Notes: generated by a model not told the origin, from the letters alone. DNA of 64,000 nt from Sporosarcina obsidiansis (GCF_009651005.1 NZ_WHVW01000011.1:38190-102189), one strand, 5' to 3'; shown: positions 41,732-51,358, counted from the first letter of the stretch. Translations and numbers: made by a program.

Positions 41732-42730
41732 ATGTCACAAACGTTTAATGCATTGGTAGTAGACAAGCAAGAGGAAAACTTTTCTGTACAGGTCAAACAG
41801 CTTTCAATGAACGATCTACCTGAAGGAGATGTTTTCATTCGCGTTCATTATTCCAGCATCAATTATAAAGATAGTTTGGCATCGATTCCTGATGGAAACA
41901 TCGTGAAAGACTATCCGTTCGTTCCCGGCATCGACTTGGCAGGAGTAGTCGTATCTTCAACTGATGAGAGATTCAAAGAAGGCGATGAAGTCATTGCGAC
42001 GAGTTATGAAATCGGCGTGTCGCATTTCGGAGGATATAGCGAATATGCGAGAGTTCAAGCGGATTGGGTGGTACCTCTTCCAGCAGGACTTTCATTGAAA
42101 GAAGCGATGATTATCGGCACAGCGGGGTTCACGGCTGCATTATCTGTCCAGCGTTTAGAAGAAAATAACGTTACGCCCGATAAAGGAAAAGTATTAGTTA
42201 CTGGCGCAACAGGCGGGGTCGGTAGTTTCGCCGTTTCGATCTTATCTAAGCTAGGCTACGACGTGGAAGCAAGTACTGGAAAAGAAGAAGAGCATGCATA
42301 CTTGAAATCGATTGGTGCGACCTCCATCGTTTCACGTGAAGAAGTATATGATGGAAAAATTCGGGCGCTCGGCAAACAGAAATGGGCAGCAGCTGTAGAT
42401 CCAGTTGGCGGTGAACCACTGGCATCTATACTTAGCCAAATTCAATACGGTGGATCGGTGGCAGTGAGCGGGTTAACAGCAGGCACCAAATTACCAACTG
42501 CTGTATTCCCATTTATTTTGCGTGCAGTCAATTTACTCGGCATTGATTCCGTCTACTGTCCAATGGATACACGTCAAAAAGTGTGGAATCGTTTAGCTAC
42601 TGACTTGAAACATCCCGATTTGGAGCAGCTTGTACAACAGGAAATTTCATTGGAAGAGTTGCCTGACGCACTTCCAGTTTTATTGGAAGGCCAAGCACGC
42701 GGCAGAACAATTGTGAAACTAGCGCAATAA
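41732..42730 (+). CDS. YhdH/YhfP-family acryloyl-CoA reductase type oxidoreductase
   Basis: The 332-residue zinc-free medium-chain dehydrogenase has the NADP-binding motif LVTGATGGVGSFAVSILSKLGY at about 150 and the N-terminal segment SSINYKDSLASIPDGNIVKDYPFVPGIDLAG. Members reduce acrylyl-CoA or quinone-like enones with NADPH. ATG 41732 follows GGAAGGAG by eight bases. It converges with putP. Confidence 0.9.
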   Translation: MSQTFNALVVDKQEENFSVQVKQLSMNDLPEGDVFIRVHYSSINYKDSLASIPDGNIVKDYPFVPGIDLAGVVVSSTDERFKEGDEVIATSYEIGVSHFGGYSEYARVQADWVVPLPAGLSLKEAMIIGTAGFTAALSVQRLEENNVTPDKGKVLVTGATGGVGSFAVSILSKLGYDVEASTGKEEEHAYLKSIGATSIVSREEVYDGKIRALGKQKWAAAVDPVGGEPLASILSQIQYGGSVAVSGLTAGTKLPTAVFPFILRAVNLLGIDSVYCPMDTRQKVWNRLATDLKHPDLEQLVQQEISLEELPDALPVLLEGQARGRTIVKLAQ

Positions 42731-42738
42731 CTCACTTC

Positions 42739-42777
42739 AAAAAGAGCCATCCTTGCACGGTATGTGCTGGATGGCCC
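42739..42777 (-). terminator. Terminator of putP
   Basis: On the minus strand GGGCCATCC and GGATGGCTC, with an inner GCAC/GTGC pairing, form a stem followed by TTTTT. Confidence 0.68.
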
Positions 42778-42784
42778 TGTTCGT

Positions 42785-44266
42785 TCATCGCTCTTTATTG
42801 AGCAATTCTAACGTTTCATCATACTCATGTTCAATCTCTGCATTTCGTCTATACGTTGCCCTACTAATAATATACGTCACGAATAAACAAACGAGAAACC
42901 CGGGCACAATCTCATAGAGCGTGTCCGAAAGTATTTTAAAACTGCCCCAAATACCGACTGTAATTGCTCCGGCTACCATCCCACATAACGCACCTTGAGC
43001 AGTGATCTTTCTCCAATAAAGAGATAGAAGAATCACCGGTCCAAATGCTCCGCCGAAACCGGCCCAAGCAAACGAGACCAGTTTTAAAACAGACTCTTTA
43101 TTCGGCCATGCGAGAACTACAGCAACGATGGAAACGATCAAAACTGCTGCACGTCCTAAAAAGACATATTGGCGATCTGATCCATTCGACTTGAAGACTG
43201 CTTTATATAAGTCCTCAATTAATGCGGAGGACGTCACGATTAATTGAGAAGAAATCGTACTCATAATCGCCGCTAATACTGCTGCCAGCATGATTCCCGC
43301 AATCAGTGGATGGAAAATGATTTGACCCAGGACAATGAATACCGTTTCCCGATCCGCCAGCACAGCATCGTTTTGCTGAAAATATGCAACGCCTACTAAA
43401 GCCGTTGCAATGGCACCGACCAAACTCAACAGCATCCAACCAATACCGATACGTCTGGCACTTTTCGTCTCTTTTACCGATTTAATTGCCATGAAACGCA
43501 CAATAATATGTGGCTGACCAAAATAACCAAGCCCCCATGCAAGCGAGGAAATAATTCCTAATAACCCGACACCAGATGCGAAATTAAATAGCGTAGGATC
43601 TGCCTCACGTATACTATCTGCCGTTTCCGCAAAGCCACCTGTAATAAAAATACCGACTGAAGGCACGAGAATAAGTGCCAAAAACATAATCAGTCCTTGC
43701 ACGAAGTCCGTGTAGCTCACTGCCAAAAACCCACCGAATAACGTATAGGCAATAACAACTGCTGATACGATCAATAGCCCTGTATGATATTCCAAACCGA
43801 ATGAACTTTGAAAGAATTTTCCTCCTGCTACCATCCCCGAAGAAACATAGAAGGTGAAAAACACTAATATAATGATGCCCGAAGCAACTCGTAGCAACCG
43901 CGATGTATCTTTCAATCTATTCTCCAAGAAACTTGGAATGGTGATCGAGTTATTCGATACTTGCGTGTACATGCGTAAACGCGGTGCGACCAACAGCCAA
44001 TTTAAATAGGCCCCTATTGTCAATCCAATGGCAACCCATGCTTCAACGAGACCATTTAAATAAATTGCACCTGGAAGACCCATCAATAGCCACCCCGACA
44101 TATCGGAAGCTCCAGCACTTAACGCTGTGACTGCGGGACCTAGTGAACGTCCGCCTAGCATATAATCCGTCAGATTGGATGTCCGTTTGAACGCGTACCA
44201 ACCGATAAATAACATAGCTGCCATATACAAAATAATCGAGATGAGCTGATACGTTTGTTCCGTCAT
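42785..44266 (-). CDS. putP: Sodium/proline symporter PutP
   Basis: The 493-residue SSS-family LeuT-fold carrier has 13 helices. Features are LGGRSLGPAVTALSAGASDMSGWLLMGLPGAIY (first unwound helix), FGYFGQP-like GLGYFGQPHIIVRFMA, and SQLIVTSSALIEDLYK, the Na2-site helix 8. It imports proline with Na+ for nutrition or osmoprotection; the Na+ gradient could come from the Mrp system. AAAGGAGGG precedes the ATG. Upstream is a TATAAT embedded in the element shared with the VOC gene. Confidence 0.94.
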   Translation of the reverse strand: MTEQTYQLISIILYMAAMLFIGWYAFKRTSNLTDYMLGGRSLGPAVTALSAGASDMSGWLLMGLPGAIYLNGLVEAWVAIGLTIGAYLNWLLVAPRLRMYTQVSNNSITIPSFLENRLKDTSRLLRVASGIIILVFFTFYVSSGMVAGGKFFQSSFGLEYHTGLLIVSAVVIAYTLFGGFLAVSYTDFVQGLIMFLALILVPSVGIFITGGFAETADSIREADPTLFNFASGVGLLGIISSLAWGLGYFGQPHIIVRFMAIKSVKETKSARRIGIGWMLLSLVGAIATALVGVAYFQQNDAVLADRETVFIVLGQIIFHPLIAGIMLAAVLAAIMSTISSQLIVTSSALIEDLYKAVFKSNGSDRQYVFLGRAAVLIVSIVAVVLAWPNKESVLKLVSFAWAGFGGAFGPVILLSLYWRKITAQGALCGMVAGAITVGIWGSFKILSDTLYEIVPGFLVCLFVTYIISRATYRRNAEIEHEYDETLELLNKER

Positions 44267-44352
44267 ACAATCTCCCTCCTTTTTCTAACCAACAGTCCTA
44301 TTTTACCTTATCAACAAGACTCTTTGAACAATAATAATAATGTGTGTATATT

Positions 44353-44387
44353 AAAACTATTATACTCGACAATATTCCCCGGGAAAT
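44353..44387 (-). promoter_or_regulatory. putP promoter with shared element, copy 2
   Basis: On the minus strand ATTTCCCGGGGAATATTGTC leads into GAGTATAATAG; TATAAT is the likely -10, 93 bases before the putP ATG, and no normal -35 exists. The palindromic TTTCCCGGGGAA lies where the -35 should be. It is near-identical to 30726-30760. Confidence 0.55.
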
Positions 44388-44716
44388 ACGTTCTTATGAC
44401 AAGGACTTCGCAAAATTTGTATTCGTCTGCTGATAGTTAGGGCAGAAGTATGTTTGTAACCAAATGAAATGAACGTAGAGGAAATCAACTAATAAAGTTC
44501 ACCTTTACACTTTGATCCAGTGCAAGTCGACTCTTTTCCTTTTGTTTTCACAAAAATTAGACCTCCCAATCGAATGGCGTCTCAGAATCAAAGAGCTACT
44601 AGAATGGCAGCAGAAAATCTTTCATAGAAGTATTAAGTAATTTTGGTTACTAAACAGACCTGGTGCACTATCGAACTTTAATAAAGCGAGGAATCTTTAC
44701 TCCAATCAAACTGTTT

Positions 44717-44743
44717 TGAAACCTTCCATCCCCCCACAACGTA
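44717..44743 (+). promoter_or_regulatory. Candidate ECF-sigma promoter of the YbjQ-type gene
   Basis: TGAAAC (44717-44722) and CGTA (44740-44743) are separated by 17 bases, close to the SigW pattern with 16. The gene start lies 28 bases downstream. Confidence 0.5.
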
Positions 44744-44770
44744 TAAAAACAAACAAAAGGAGGAGATCGA

Positions 44771-45094
44771 ATGTTACACACGACAACGAATACTTTGCAA
44801 GGCCGAACGATTGAAACGTATCATGGGATTGTATCAGGAGAAACGATCATGGGGGCGAACATCGTACGTGATATCTTTGCATCGGTCACAGATATTGTGG
44901 GCGGACGTAGTTCAGCGTATGAAAGCAAATTGACCGAAGCGCGTGAAACTGCAATTGAGGAAATGTCTGAGAAAGCACGCCGCATGGGAGCAAATGCCGT
45001 AATTGGTGTGGACTTAGATTTTGAAATGGTGCGTGAAGGCATGATGATGTGCATCGCAACGGGCACTGCCGTTACGTATCGGGACGGGGAATAA
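44771..45094 (+). CDS. YbjQ/UPF0145 family protein
   Basis: The 107-residue protein contains [31 protein letters not shown] and [17 protein letters not shown], the two conserved blocks of the YbjQ (UPF0145) family, which forms a homopentameric beta-sheet ring. Function is unknown; some members are described as heavy-metal binding. The start follows AAAGGAGGAG. A SigW-like promoter upstream suggests a membrane-stress role. Confidence 0.9.
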   Translation: MLHTTTNTLQGRTIETYHGIVSGETIMGANIVRDIFASVTDIVGGRSSAYESKLTEARETAIEEMSEKARRMGANAVIGVDLDFEMVREGMMMCIATGTAVTYRDGE

Positions 45095-45140
45095 TCGTTA
45101 AATAGTTTGCCGCTCTAAACGAAATGTTGGAGGCGACACA

Positions 45141-46082
45141 TTGAGGAAGGTTAGGAAATTTGTTTTCATCACGTTTGCAGCTTTTCTGCTGATCATTACT
45201 TTCAGTTATGTGAATCACCAAGTACAGCTTTCAAAAGAGAACGAGCGATTTATCCCAAATGGTATGTTAACCGAAGTGAATGATTATCAAATGCACGTGT
45301 ATTCGGAAGGAACTGGGAATGACACCTTGGTCTTCTTATCTGGCAGCGGAACGAGTTCACCTGTTTTGGATTTCAAGTCACTATATACATTACTGAGCGA
45401 TACGTATCAAATTGCTGTCGTAGAAAGAGCCGGTTATGGATTTAGTGAGGTTTCTGATTCAGAACGCGATCTAGATACTATGCTATCTGAGACTAGGAAA
45501 GCACTTTTTCAGTCTGGAGTAAAAGGACCTTTCATTTTAGTACCGCATTCCATGTCAGGCATTGAAGCATTGCATTGGGCACAGACCTATCCTGAGGAAG
45601 TGAAAGCTATCATCGGTTTGGATATGGCGGTTCCGGCTATATATGAACAAATGAATATCAATATGACTTTCCTTCGAATGGGCAAGTTGGCAGCAGACAT
45701 TGGAGTAACGCGATGGATCCCCGCACTAGCTGAAAGTGACGCCATCACTTATGGAACATTGACAGAGGAAGAGAAAGAATTGTACAAGGTGATTTTCTAT
45801 AGAAGAACCGCCACAAAAAATATGCTGAATGAAACTGCTCAAATTAAAGATAATGCGAAACTTGTACAAGAACACTTGCCTGTTAACGTTCCTATACTGT
45901 TGTTTTCATCGAATGGCCAAGGAACTGGCTGGAATGAAAATGAATGGGTTGGATTTCAACAAGAATTTATTGCAGGTCAAGAAAGCGGGGATTTAGTGGA
46001 ACTAGATTGTTCTCACTATGTTCATGACATTGAATATAAACAGATTGCTGAGGAATCGGTACAGTTTATCAAGAAGTTATAA
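45141..46082 (+). CDS. Alpha/beta hydrolase, membrane-anchored
   Basis: The 313-residue product starts at TTG after GGAGGCGACACA. One N-terminal helix (FVFITFAAFLLIITFSYV) would anchor it outside the membrane. The hydrolase fold shows LVFLSGSGTSSP (oxyanion region), nucleophile elbow VPHSMSGIEALHW with Ser in HSMSG, and a C-terminal His in DCSHYVHD. Substrate unknown. It lies 46 bp after the YbjQ-type gene. Confidence 0.82.
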   Translation: MRKVRKFVFITFAAFLLIITFSYVNHQVQLSKENERFIPNGMLTEVNDYQMHVYSEGTGNDTLVFLSGSGTSSPVLDFKSLYTLLSDTYQIAVVERAGYGFSEVSDSERDLDTMLSETRKALFQSGVKGPFILVPHSMSGIEALHWAQTYPEEVKAIIGLDMAVPAIYEQMNINMTFLRMGKLAADIGVTRWIPALAESDAITYGTLTEEEKELYKVIFYRRTATKNMLNETAQIKDNAKLVQEHLPVNVPILLFSSNGQGTGWNENEWVGFQQEFIAGQESGDLVELDCSHYVHDIEYKQIAEESVQFIKKL

Positions 46083-46085
46083 GCA

Positions 46086-46117
46086 AAAACGAGAGGCACC
46101 ACTCGCCTCTCGTTTTA
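46086..46117. terminator. Bidirectional terminator (hydrolase / DUF1801 gene)
   Basis: AAAACGAGAGGC and GCCTCTCGTTTT form a 12-bp perfect stem flanked by A- and T-runs, serving both convergent genes. Confidence 0.88.
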
Positions 46118-46546
46118 TCAATTCGATTCATTTGGATATCGTTCTTGTAAATACGTAACAGATTGCTGAATCAATTCTTTCAGCACCTCCACATCAACAT
46201 CTGCCACTTTTTTAATATAGACGCACGCCTTACCGCTCGTATGCTTGCCGAATCTCTCCAATAACATTTCTCGTTCAGAATCACCAGTTGCAAAATAGAG
46301 ACTGATCTTCGCTTTGCGTGGGGAAAAGCCCACAAGCGGTGCGTCCCCTTCATGACCCGTTTTATATACATAATGATAGGAGCCGAACCCAATAATGCTA
46401 GGTCCCCACATTTTCGCTTCATAGCCCGTAGTCTCGGTAAAGATATCAAGCAAGCGATATGCGTCCTCTCGTTTTTTCGGTTTATCCACATTCTCAATGA
46501 ATTCAATCACACTATCGTCAGTTTGCTTCGTCTTTAACTCATACAA
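46118..46546 (-). CDS. DUF1801 family protein
   Basis: The 142-residue product has the DUF1801 pattern DAYRLLDIFTETTGYEAKMWGPSIIGFGSYHYVY followed by GFSPRKAKISLYF and KHTSGKACVYIKKVADVD. Related YdhG-like proteins have been proposed as iron chaperones, but function here is unknown. It lies in a group of small genes near the YwbE and YtoQ genes. Confidence 0.85.
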   Translation of the reverse strand: MYELKTKQTDDSVIEFIENVDKPKKREDAYRLLDIFTETTGYEAKMWGPSIIGFGSYHYVYKTGHEGDAPLVGFSPRKAKISLYFATGDSEREMLLERFGKHTSGKACVYIKKVADVDVEVLKELIQQSVTYLQERYPNESN

Positions 46547-46562
46547 GAGAATTCAAATCCAT

Positions 46563-46757
46563 CTACTCTAGTATCTCTGCCACTCGTCCGACTTGTCCAT
46601 CCTCTAACCGCACTTTAATCCCATGCGGATGAAAGCTCGAATTAGTTAATAAATCCTTGACAATTCCTTCCGTTTTTACACCACTTCGTTGATCCTTCTT
46701 CAAAATAACTGCCACTCGCAGCCCTGGTTTGACATCTGCTCGATTCTTCCCATCCAT
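46563..46757 (-). CDS. YwbE-family small protein
   Basis: The 64-residue protein reads MDGKNRADVKPGLRVAVILKK, then DQRSGVKTEGIVKDLLTNS and HPHGIKVRLEDGQVGRV, the KOW-like pattern of the YwbE family. Such short beta-barrel proteins are uncharacterised. ATG 46757 fits homologues; a GTG four codons upstream is closer to the GAGGAG site. It ends 16 bp before the DUF1801 gene on the same strand. Confidence 0.85.
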   Translation of the reverse strand: MDGKNRADVKPGLRVAVILKKDQRSGVKTEGIVKDLLTNSSFHPHGIKVRLEDGQVGRVAEILE

Positions 46758-46991
46758 TGCACAATCCACTCCTCTTTTTATTCAGTGTACCATAATTGAT
46801 TTAGCTTATATTCATAATGTTCTTCCATAAAGGCAAGGCACCCGACTTTCGATCGGTCTGCTAAGTATTGGTGCGGTCCACCGACCGTAATGCGCGTGTA
46901 CGACAGACTTTTACTCGACCCCTTATGTACATCAAATGAAGAAAGTTTAATTGCATGATACAATAAGACTATCAAACTAGGAGGGGATTCT

Positions 46992-47432
46992 ATGCGATTA
47001 ACAGTATACCTAGCTGGGGAGATTCACACATCTTGGAGAGAAGAAGTTAAACAACAGGCTGAAAAATTACAGTTGCCCGTCGACTTTGTCGGACCAATGG
47101 AAAATCATGATCGATCGGACAACATTGGGGAAGAAATTCTGGGCGAACAACCGAATGCGATTTTCAAAGATGCTGCGGCTTCCAGTCTCAACAACTTACG
47201 GACTGAAATTCTCATGAAAAAGTCAGATGTCGTTATCGCTCTATTTGGTGAGCAGTACAAACAATGGAATACAGCAATGGATGCGAGTGCTGCTGTAGCT
47301 TCTGGAAAACCACTTATTCTAATTCGACAGGAAAACCATCATCACCCATTAAAAGAACTATCACGCAAAGCACATGTAACGGTTGAATCGGTCGATCAGG
47401 CTGTACGCGCATTACAATATATTTTCGAATAA
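46992..47432 (+). CDS. YtoQ-family protein
   Basis: The 146-residue product opens MRLTVYLAGEIHTSWREEV, with VDFVGPMENHDRSDNIGEEILG and MKKSDVVIALFGEQYKQWNTAMDAS. It is a Rossmann-like protein of the YtoQ family, related in fold to nucleoside 2-deoxyribosyltransferase-like proteins; function unknown. AGGAGGGG lies ahead of the ATG. It ends at a strong terminator. Confidence 0.88.
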   Translation: MRLTVYLAGEIHTSWREEVKQQAEKLQLPVDFVGPMENHDRSDNIGEEILGEQPNAIFKDAAASSLNNLRTEILMKKSDVVIALFGEQYKQWNTAMDASAAVASGKPLILIRQENHHHPLKELSRKAHVTVESVDQAVRALQYIFE

Positions 47433-47440
47433 AAACAGAG

Positions 47441-47470
47441 GGAAGCAACCATTTTCGGTTGCTTCCTTTT
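47441..47470 (+). terminator. Terminator of the YtoQ-family gene
   Basis: GGAAGCAACC and GGTTGCTTCC form a perfect 10-bp stem with a six-base loop, followed by TTTTC. Confidence 0.82.
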
Positions 47471-47477
47471 CATAGTA

Positions 47478-47516
47478 TTTACAAACTCTTAACATCCTCT
47501 TCACATTCACTCAACA
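47478..47516 (+). promoter_or_regulatory. Pho box of pstB
   Basis: Four hexamers TTTACA, TTAACA, TTCACA and TCAACA sit exactly 11 bases apart, the same architecture as the pstS Pho box. A possible -10 (TAAAGT or GATAAC) lies 10-30 bases beyond. It gives pstB its own PhoP-controlled promoter. Confidence 0.88.
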
Positions 47517-47563
47517 CACCTCCTGTAAAGTAAAGATAACGAACAAATGGAGGTTTTCAACGT

Positions 47564-48379
47564 ATGGTACTAAAAGAGAGAACAACTGAGCCGAAACTTC
47601 GAGTGATGAATAATACAAACTGGAATAAACCTGTGTATCAAGCAGATCAATTAAATCTATGGTATGGAACATCGCATGCGCTAAAAAACTTGGACATGAC
47701 GATTCATGAAAAAGAAGTGACGGCGATTATCGGACCATCCGGCTGCGGGAAATCATCATTCCTTAAAACTCTAAATCGAATGGTGGAACTGCAAGCAGAG
47801 GTTCATATTTCAGGCACACTGACATTTTTGGACGAAACGATTTTCTCCCCAACTCTACCTGTTGAACTGTTGCGCACGAAGGTCGGTATGATTTTCCAAA
47901 AACCAAATCCTTTCCCGAAATCGATATTTGAAAACGTCGCGTTCGGCTTAAAAATTCAAGGCATCCGACAAAAGGACTTAATCGAACATGTCGTGGAAGA
48001 TAGCTTACGTAAAGCAGCTTTATGGGAGGAAGTGAAAGATCGACTGCATAAACCTGCCATGAGCCTATCGGGCGGGCAGCAACAACGCCTCTGTATCGCT
48101 CGCGCATTAGCTATATCTCCAGAAGTATTGCTTATGGATGAACCGACTTCAGCTCTCGATCCGATTTCTACTCATAAAGTCGAGGAACTGATTACGCAAC
48201 TAAAGCAAGAAGTGACAATCGTTATTGTGACTCATAATATGCAACAGGCTTCCCGCATTTCTGACCAGACCGCATTTTTCTTAAATGGAGAGATGATTGA
48301 AATGGCACCGACACCGATGATTTTCGAGCGTCCATCCGATCCTTTAACAGACGATTATATTAATGGTCGCTTTGGCTAA
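47564..48379 (+). CDS. pstB: Phosphate ABC transporter ATPase PstB
   Basis: The 271-residue ATPase has Walker [21 protein letters not shown]-loop [21 protein letters not shown] (the KPNPFP stretch is diagnostic for PstB), signature [15 protein letters not shown], Walker [14 protein letters not shown] and H-loop IVTHNMQQA. It energises PstCA. GGAGG lies ten bases ahead. Unlike the usual pstSCAB operon, it is separate and has its own Pho box; no phoU follows. The next gene is a histidine kinase after 95 bp. Confidence 0.95.
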   Translation: MVLKERTTEPKLRVMNNTNWNKPVYQADQLNLWYGTSHALKNLDMTIHEKEVTAIIGPSGCGKSSFLKTLNRMVELQAEVHISGTLTFLDETIFSPTLPVELLRTKVGMIFQKPNPFPKSIFENVAFGLKIQGIRQKDLIEHVVEDSLRKAALWEEVKDRLHKPAMSLSGGQQQRLCIARALAISPEVLLMDEPTSALDPISTHKVEELITQLKQEVTIVIVTHNMQQASRISDQTAFFLNGEMIEMAPTPMIFERPSDPLTDDYINGRFG

Positions 48380-48474
48380 TTAACTATACATCTCCGCTGG
48401 AAATTCCATCTGCCCTTCTTCTATTCCAGGTGATAGAATAGAAGTATAGAAGCAGTCAGGAAAGGGGCAGCCGG

Positions 48475-51306
48475 ATGTCGCGTAAAAAAGGGATTCGCCA
48501 GCAATATATTAATGTATTTATCGTTTCATTGTTAATCGCTGTACTGGGCATGGGCAGTATGTATCTATATGCAAAAAATTCTTGGTCACAATTGGAGATA
48601 GAACAGCAAGAAACCTTTGAAAAAGCGCAAGTAGTGGAACACCTCTCCACTTCTGTTCAAAATTTATTTTTTCGAATCCGGGGTTATTACGCATTTCAAA
48701 TAGAGGATGAATTAAACGGTGCTTATCAAGCCATCCAAGATATCCATTCCTATTCGCGGCAGTTTAAGTCCCTTCCACTCAATGCTGAAGAGCAAAAAAT
48801 CATTTCAGAAATCGATAGCTTTCTAGAAAATTATGAAAGTGTCACGTTACCGAAAGCAATTCAGTTTGTGCAGGAGAACGATTACGAAGGACTACGCGAA
48901 CTGGCAAAAGGCGGGACAAATTTATCGATAAATCGCTTCATTGAATATGCGAATGATTACAATCTCAACGTGAAAGAAAGACTTTCCCAATCATATGAAC
49001 AAACTAAAAAACAAACCAATCAGTTCTTTTTACTGATTACTCTGCTGGGCTTCGCTTTTCTACTCATTCCAATTTATATGGTTTGGAATGTGATGAATCG
49101 GGTGGTCCGTCCTGTTGAGAATATCACCTACGCAGCCGATCAGTACGAAACAGAAGGCAAGATTCTTTTCCAGCCTATTACGAAAGAAGATGAAATAGGT
49201 GCTTTATCCCAAGCGATTCATAAGATGATGCAGAGAATTCAAACGAGCGAACAAGAATTACTTGCTCAAAATGAAGAACTCCTTACCCAACAGGATGAGC
49301 TATTCAATCGTCAGACGAAAATGGAGTACGCCTTATCGGAAGCACGCTTTGCCCGTGTTCGTTTGGAACGCTATAACGGTTTGAGTCATTTACTCTCATT
49401 TTCATTGGATAAACAGGAGGTCTGCGATCAAACCTCAGATTATCTACATACGATCTATCAATCGGACCTGGGCTTCCTATGGCTTCCGAAAAGCAATATC
49501 CATTCTCTCAAAGGAATGTCTGAACAGTTCTTTGAGGATGTGAAACAGGACAGATTAGAATACATGAAGCTTCGCTTAGAAACTGAACCTTACTTTGTAA
49601 TCAAACGCGAGGCTGGATATGAGAAAGGGATAGCAGAAAACACGACTTTCGTTTATGATTTTGTGACAGGTGTCTATAATGCAGCGAATGAGTTAAGTGT
49701 TGTCTCCATTCTATCTCGAATTGGAAAGCCTTTCACAGAAGACGATCAGGAAGATTTATATGCTTTGATCAAACGGATTGCGATTGCGGTGGATCGCATA
49801 GAGCAATATGAGCTCATTAGTCATGAACGACAGTTAAATCAGAACATCTTGGATAATATCAATGAAGGGATTCGTTTTGTCTCCAGTACAAATGAAGAGG
49901 ATAAATACAATGCCGCGTTGTTTGAACTTCTGGATATGGAGCCTGAAACGGAGCATAAGGATTGGCCTAGAGACCAATGGACAGAACATTTCCTTGGGAA
50001 GATAGATAATCCAGAACAATATCAAGTATTTTTGGAACATGCACTCGACCCGAATAGCAGAGAAATCAGACACAATTCGTATGTAATGTCCATTCCATTG
50101 AAGCCTTCTCGTGTTATGAATGTCTATAGTGTGCCAATCATCATCCAAGGAGAGAATGTAGGCACAATCTTTGTACATCGGGATATTACGCACGAACATG
50201 AAGTGGACCAGATGAAGACCGAATTGGTATCGACCGTCAGTCATGAACTGCGAACGCCACTTTCCAGTATTCTTGGTTTTTCCGAACTGTTGCTGAATAA
50301 AGACATGGATGATACACGTAAAAAGCGTTATTTAGAAACTATACACAATGAGGCCAATCGTTTGACTGCACTCATCAATGATTTTCTAGACATTCAACGT
50401 ATGGAGTCAGGTCGCCAAACGTATGCGTTGGAAGATGTATCTTTAGTTAATTTAGCGAAGCAAACTGTAGAAAATCTTGCTATCCAATCTCCGCTCCACG
50501 ACATAAAGATTAAAGATGTAACTTGCTCCTCTACTGTCGTGGCAGATCATGATCGGATGCTTCAAGTTTTCACGAACATTCTAGGCAATGCAGTAAAATT
50601 TTCTCCTGACGGTGGGATAGTAAATGTATCACTTTGGAATCAACTGGACTCCATTATCGTTTCGATAGCAGATCAAGGAATTGGGATTCCGCAGGAAGAT
50701 ATTGGTCATCTATTTGAGAAATTTTACAGATTCGATAATAGTTTTAGCAGAAAAATTGGCGGTACAGGTTTAGGCTTATCCATTTGTCAGGAAATTATCA
50801 AAGATCATAATGGACGAATTTGGATAGACGCAGAAAAGAATGTCGGCACTACGGTATTCTTCTCTCTTCCTCTTAAACAACAATTGCCAATGGAGCCGAT
50901 CAATTTCGATAAACCACTTGTTGTCGTAATTGAAGATGATGTGAATATTGCCACGTTAGTAGGAGAAAAACTGACTGACAGCGGTTTTTCCGTGGTCCAT
51001 CATTCTACGATCAACCAAGCATTTACTTGCATACAAAACATGCGGCCAGCCGCTGTCGTAGTAGATTTGAAGCTCGGCGACAATGAAAATGGTTGGAATC
51101 TAGTCAGACAAATGAAAGAAACGAAAGAAACCGTTTCTATTCCGATCATTATCTCCTCCTCCTTGGAAAAGGAGCCGCAGTTACTAAAAGAGTTTAATAT
51201 CGATCATTATTTAACGAAACCCTATCCGCTTCATGATTTATCGTCAACGATTATGCAGAATATTCATCGCTCGGATGGAAGAATTTTATATCCTGAGAAT
51301 AAATAA
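48475..51306 (+). CDS. Hybrid sensor histidine kinase/response regulator
   Basis: The 943-residue product has TM1 (about 12-32), an extracytoplasmic helical sensor (33-180), TM2 (182-203), HAMP (205-255), a coiled coil, a GAF-like region (290-445) and a PAS-like region (448-570). HisKA follows with VSHELRTPLSSILGF, then HATPase_c with N box NILGNAVKFS, G1 DQGIGIP and G2 GGTGLGLSIC. A C-terminal receiver has acidic VVIEDDVN, phosphoacceptor VVVDLKLGD and Lys in YLTKPYP. It likely feeds an Hpt step. GAAAGGGG precedes the ATG. Ligand unknown. Confidence 0.9.
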   Translation: MSRKKGIRQQYINVFIVSLLIAVLGMGSMYLYAKNSWSQLEIEQQETFEKAQVVEHLSTSVQNLFFRIRGYYAFQIEDELNGAYQAIQDIHSYSRQFKSLPLNAEEQKIISEIDSFLENYESVTLPKAIQFVQENDYEGLRELAKGGTNLSINRFIEYANDYNLNVKERLSQSYEQTKKQTNQFFLLITLLGFAFLLIPIYMVWNVMNRVVRPVENITYAADQYETEGKILFQPITKEDEIGALSQAIHKMMQRIQTSEQELLAQNEELLTQQDELFNRQTKMEYALSEARFARVRLERYNGLSHLLSFSLDKQEVCDQTSDYLHTIYQSDLGFLWLPKSNIHSLKGMSEQFFEDVKQDRLEYMKLRLETEPYFVIKREAGYEKGIAENTTFVYDFVTGVYNAANELSVVSILSRIGKPFTEDDQEDLYALIKRIAIAVDRIEQYELISHERQLNQNILDNINEGIRFVSSTNEEDKYNAALFELLDMEPETEHKDWPRDQWTEHFLGKIDNPEQYQVFLEHALDPNSREIRHNSYVMSIPLKPSRVMNVYSVPIIIQGENVGTIFVHRDITHEHEVDQMKTELVSTVSHELRTPLSSILGFSELLLNKDMDDTRKKRYLETIHNEANRLTALINDFLDIQRMESGRQTYALEDVSLVNLAKQTVENLAIQSPLHDIKIKDVTCSSTVVADHDRMLQVFTNILGNAVKFSPDGGIVNVSLWNQLDSIIVSIADQGIGIPQEDIGHLFEKFYRFDNSFSRKIGGTGLGLSICQEIIKDHNGRIWIDAEKNVGTTVFFSLPLKQQLPMEPINFDKPLVVVIEDDVNIATLVGEKLTDSGFSVVHHSTINQAFTCIQNMRPAAVVVDLKLGDNENGWNLVRQMKETKETVSIPIIISSSLEKEPQLLKEFNIDHYLTKPYPLHDLSSTIMQNIHRSDGRILYPENK

Positions 51307-51308
51307 AA

Positions 51309-51343
51309 GAACGTCCATTCCATGAGCGGAGTGGACGTTCCTT
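51309..51343. terminator. Bidirectional terminator (kinase / receiver gene)
   Basis: GAACGTCCATTCC and GGAGTGGACGTTC form a 13-bp stem with G-T pairs and a six-base loop, followed by CTTTCTG. Confidence 0.68.
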
Positions 51344-51358
51344 TCTGATTTCACTTAT

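Larger units (their letters stand above)
44267..44770. other. 504-bp intergenic region between putP and the YbjQ-type gene
   Basis: It holds the putP promoter element at 44353-44387 and an ECF-like promoter at 44717-44743. In the middle a frame at about 44540-44640 reads LPIEWRLRIKELLEWQQKIF before a stop, but it has no start or ribosome binding site; I regard it as chance or a very decayed remnant. Confidence 0.4.

Noticed and set aside
44540..44640. Short frame LPIEWRLRIKELLEWQQKIF in the putP upstream region
   Set aside because: There is no start codon or ribosome binding site and it is too short to identify. It could be a decayed gene but cannot be supported.
48415..48448. Hairpin CTTCTATTC/GAATAGAAG between pstB and the kinase as a terminator
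   Set aside because: It is AT-rich, with no following T-run; it would not stop transcription efficiently.
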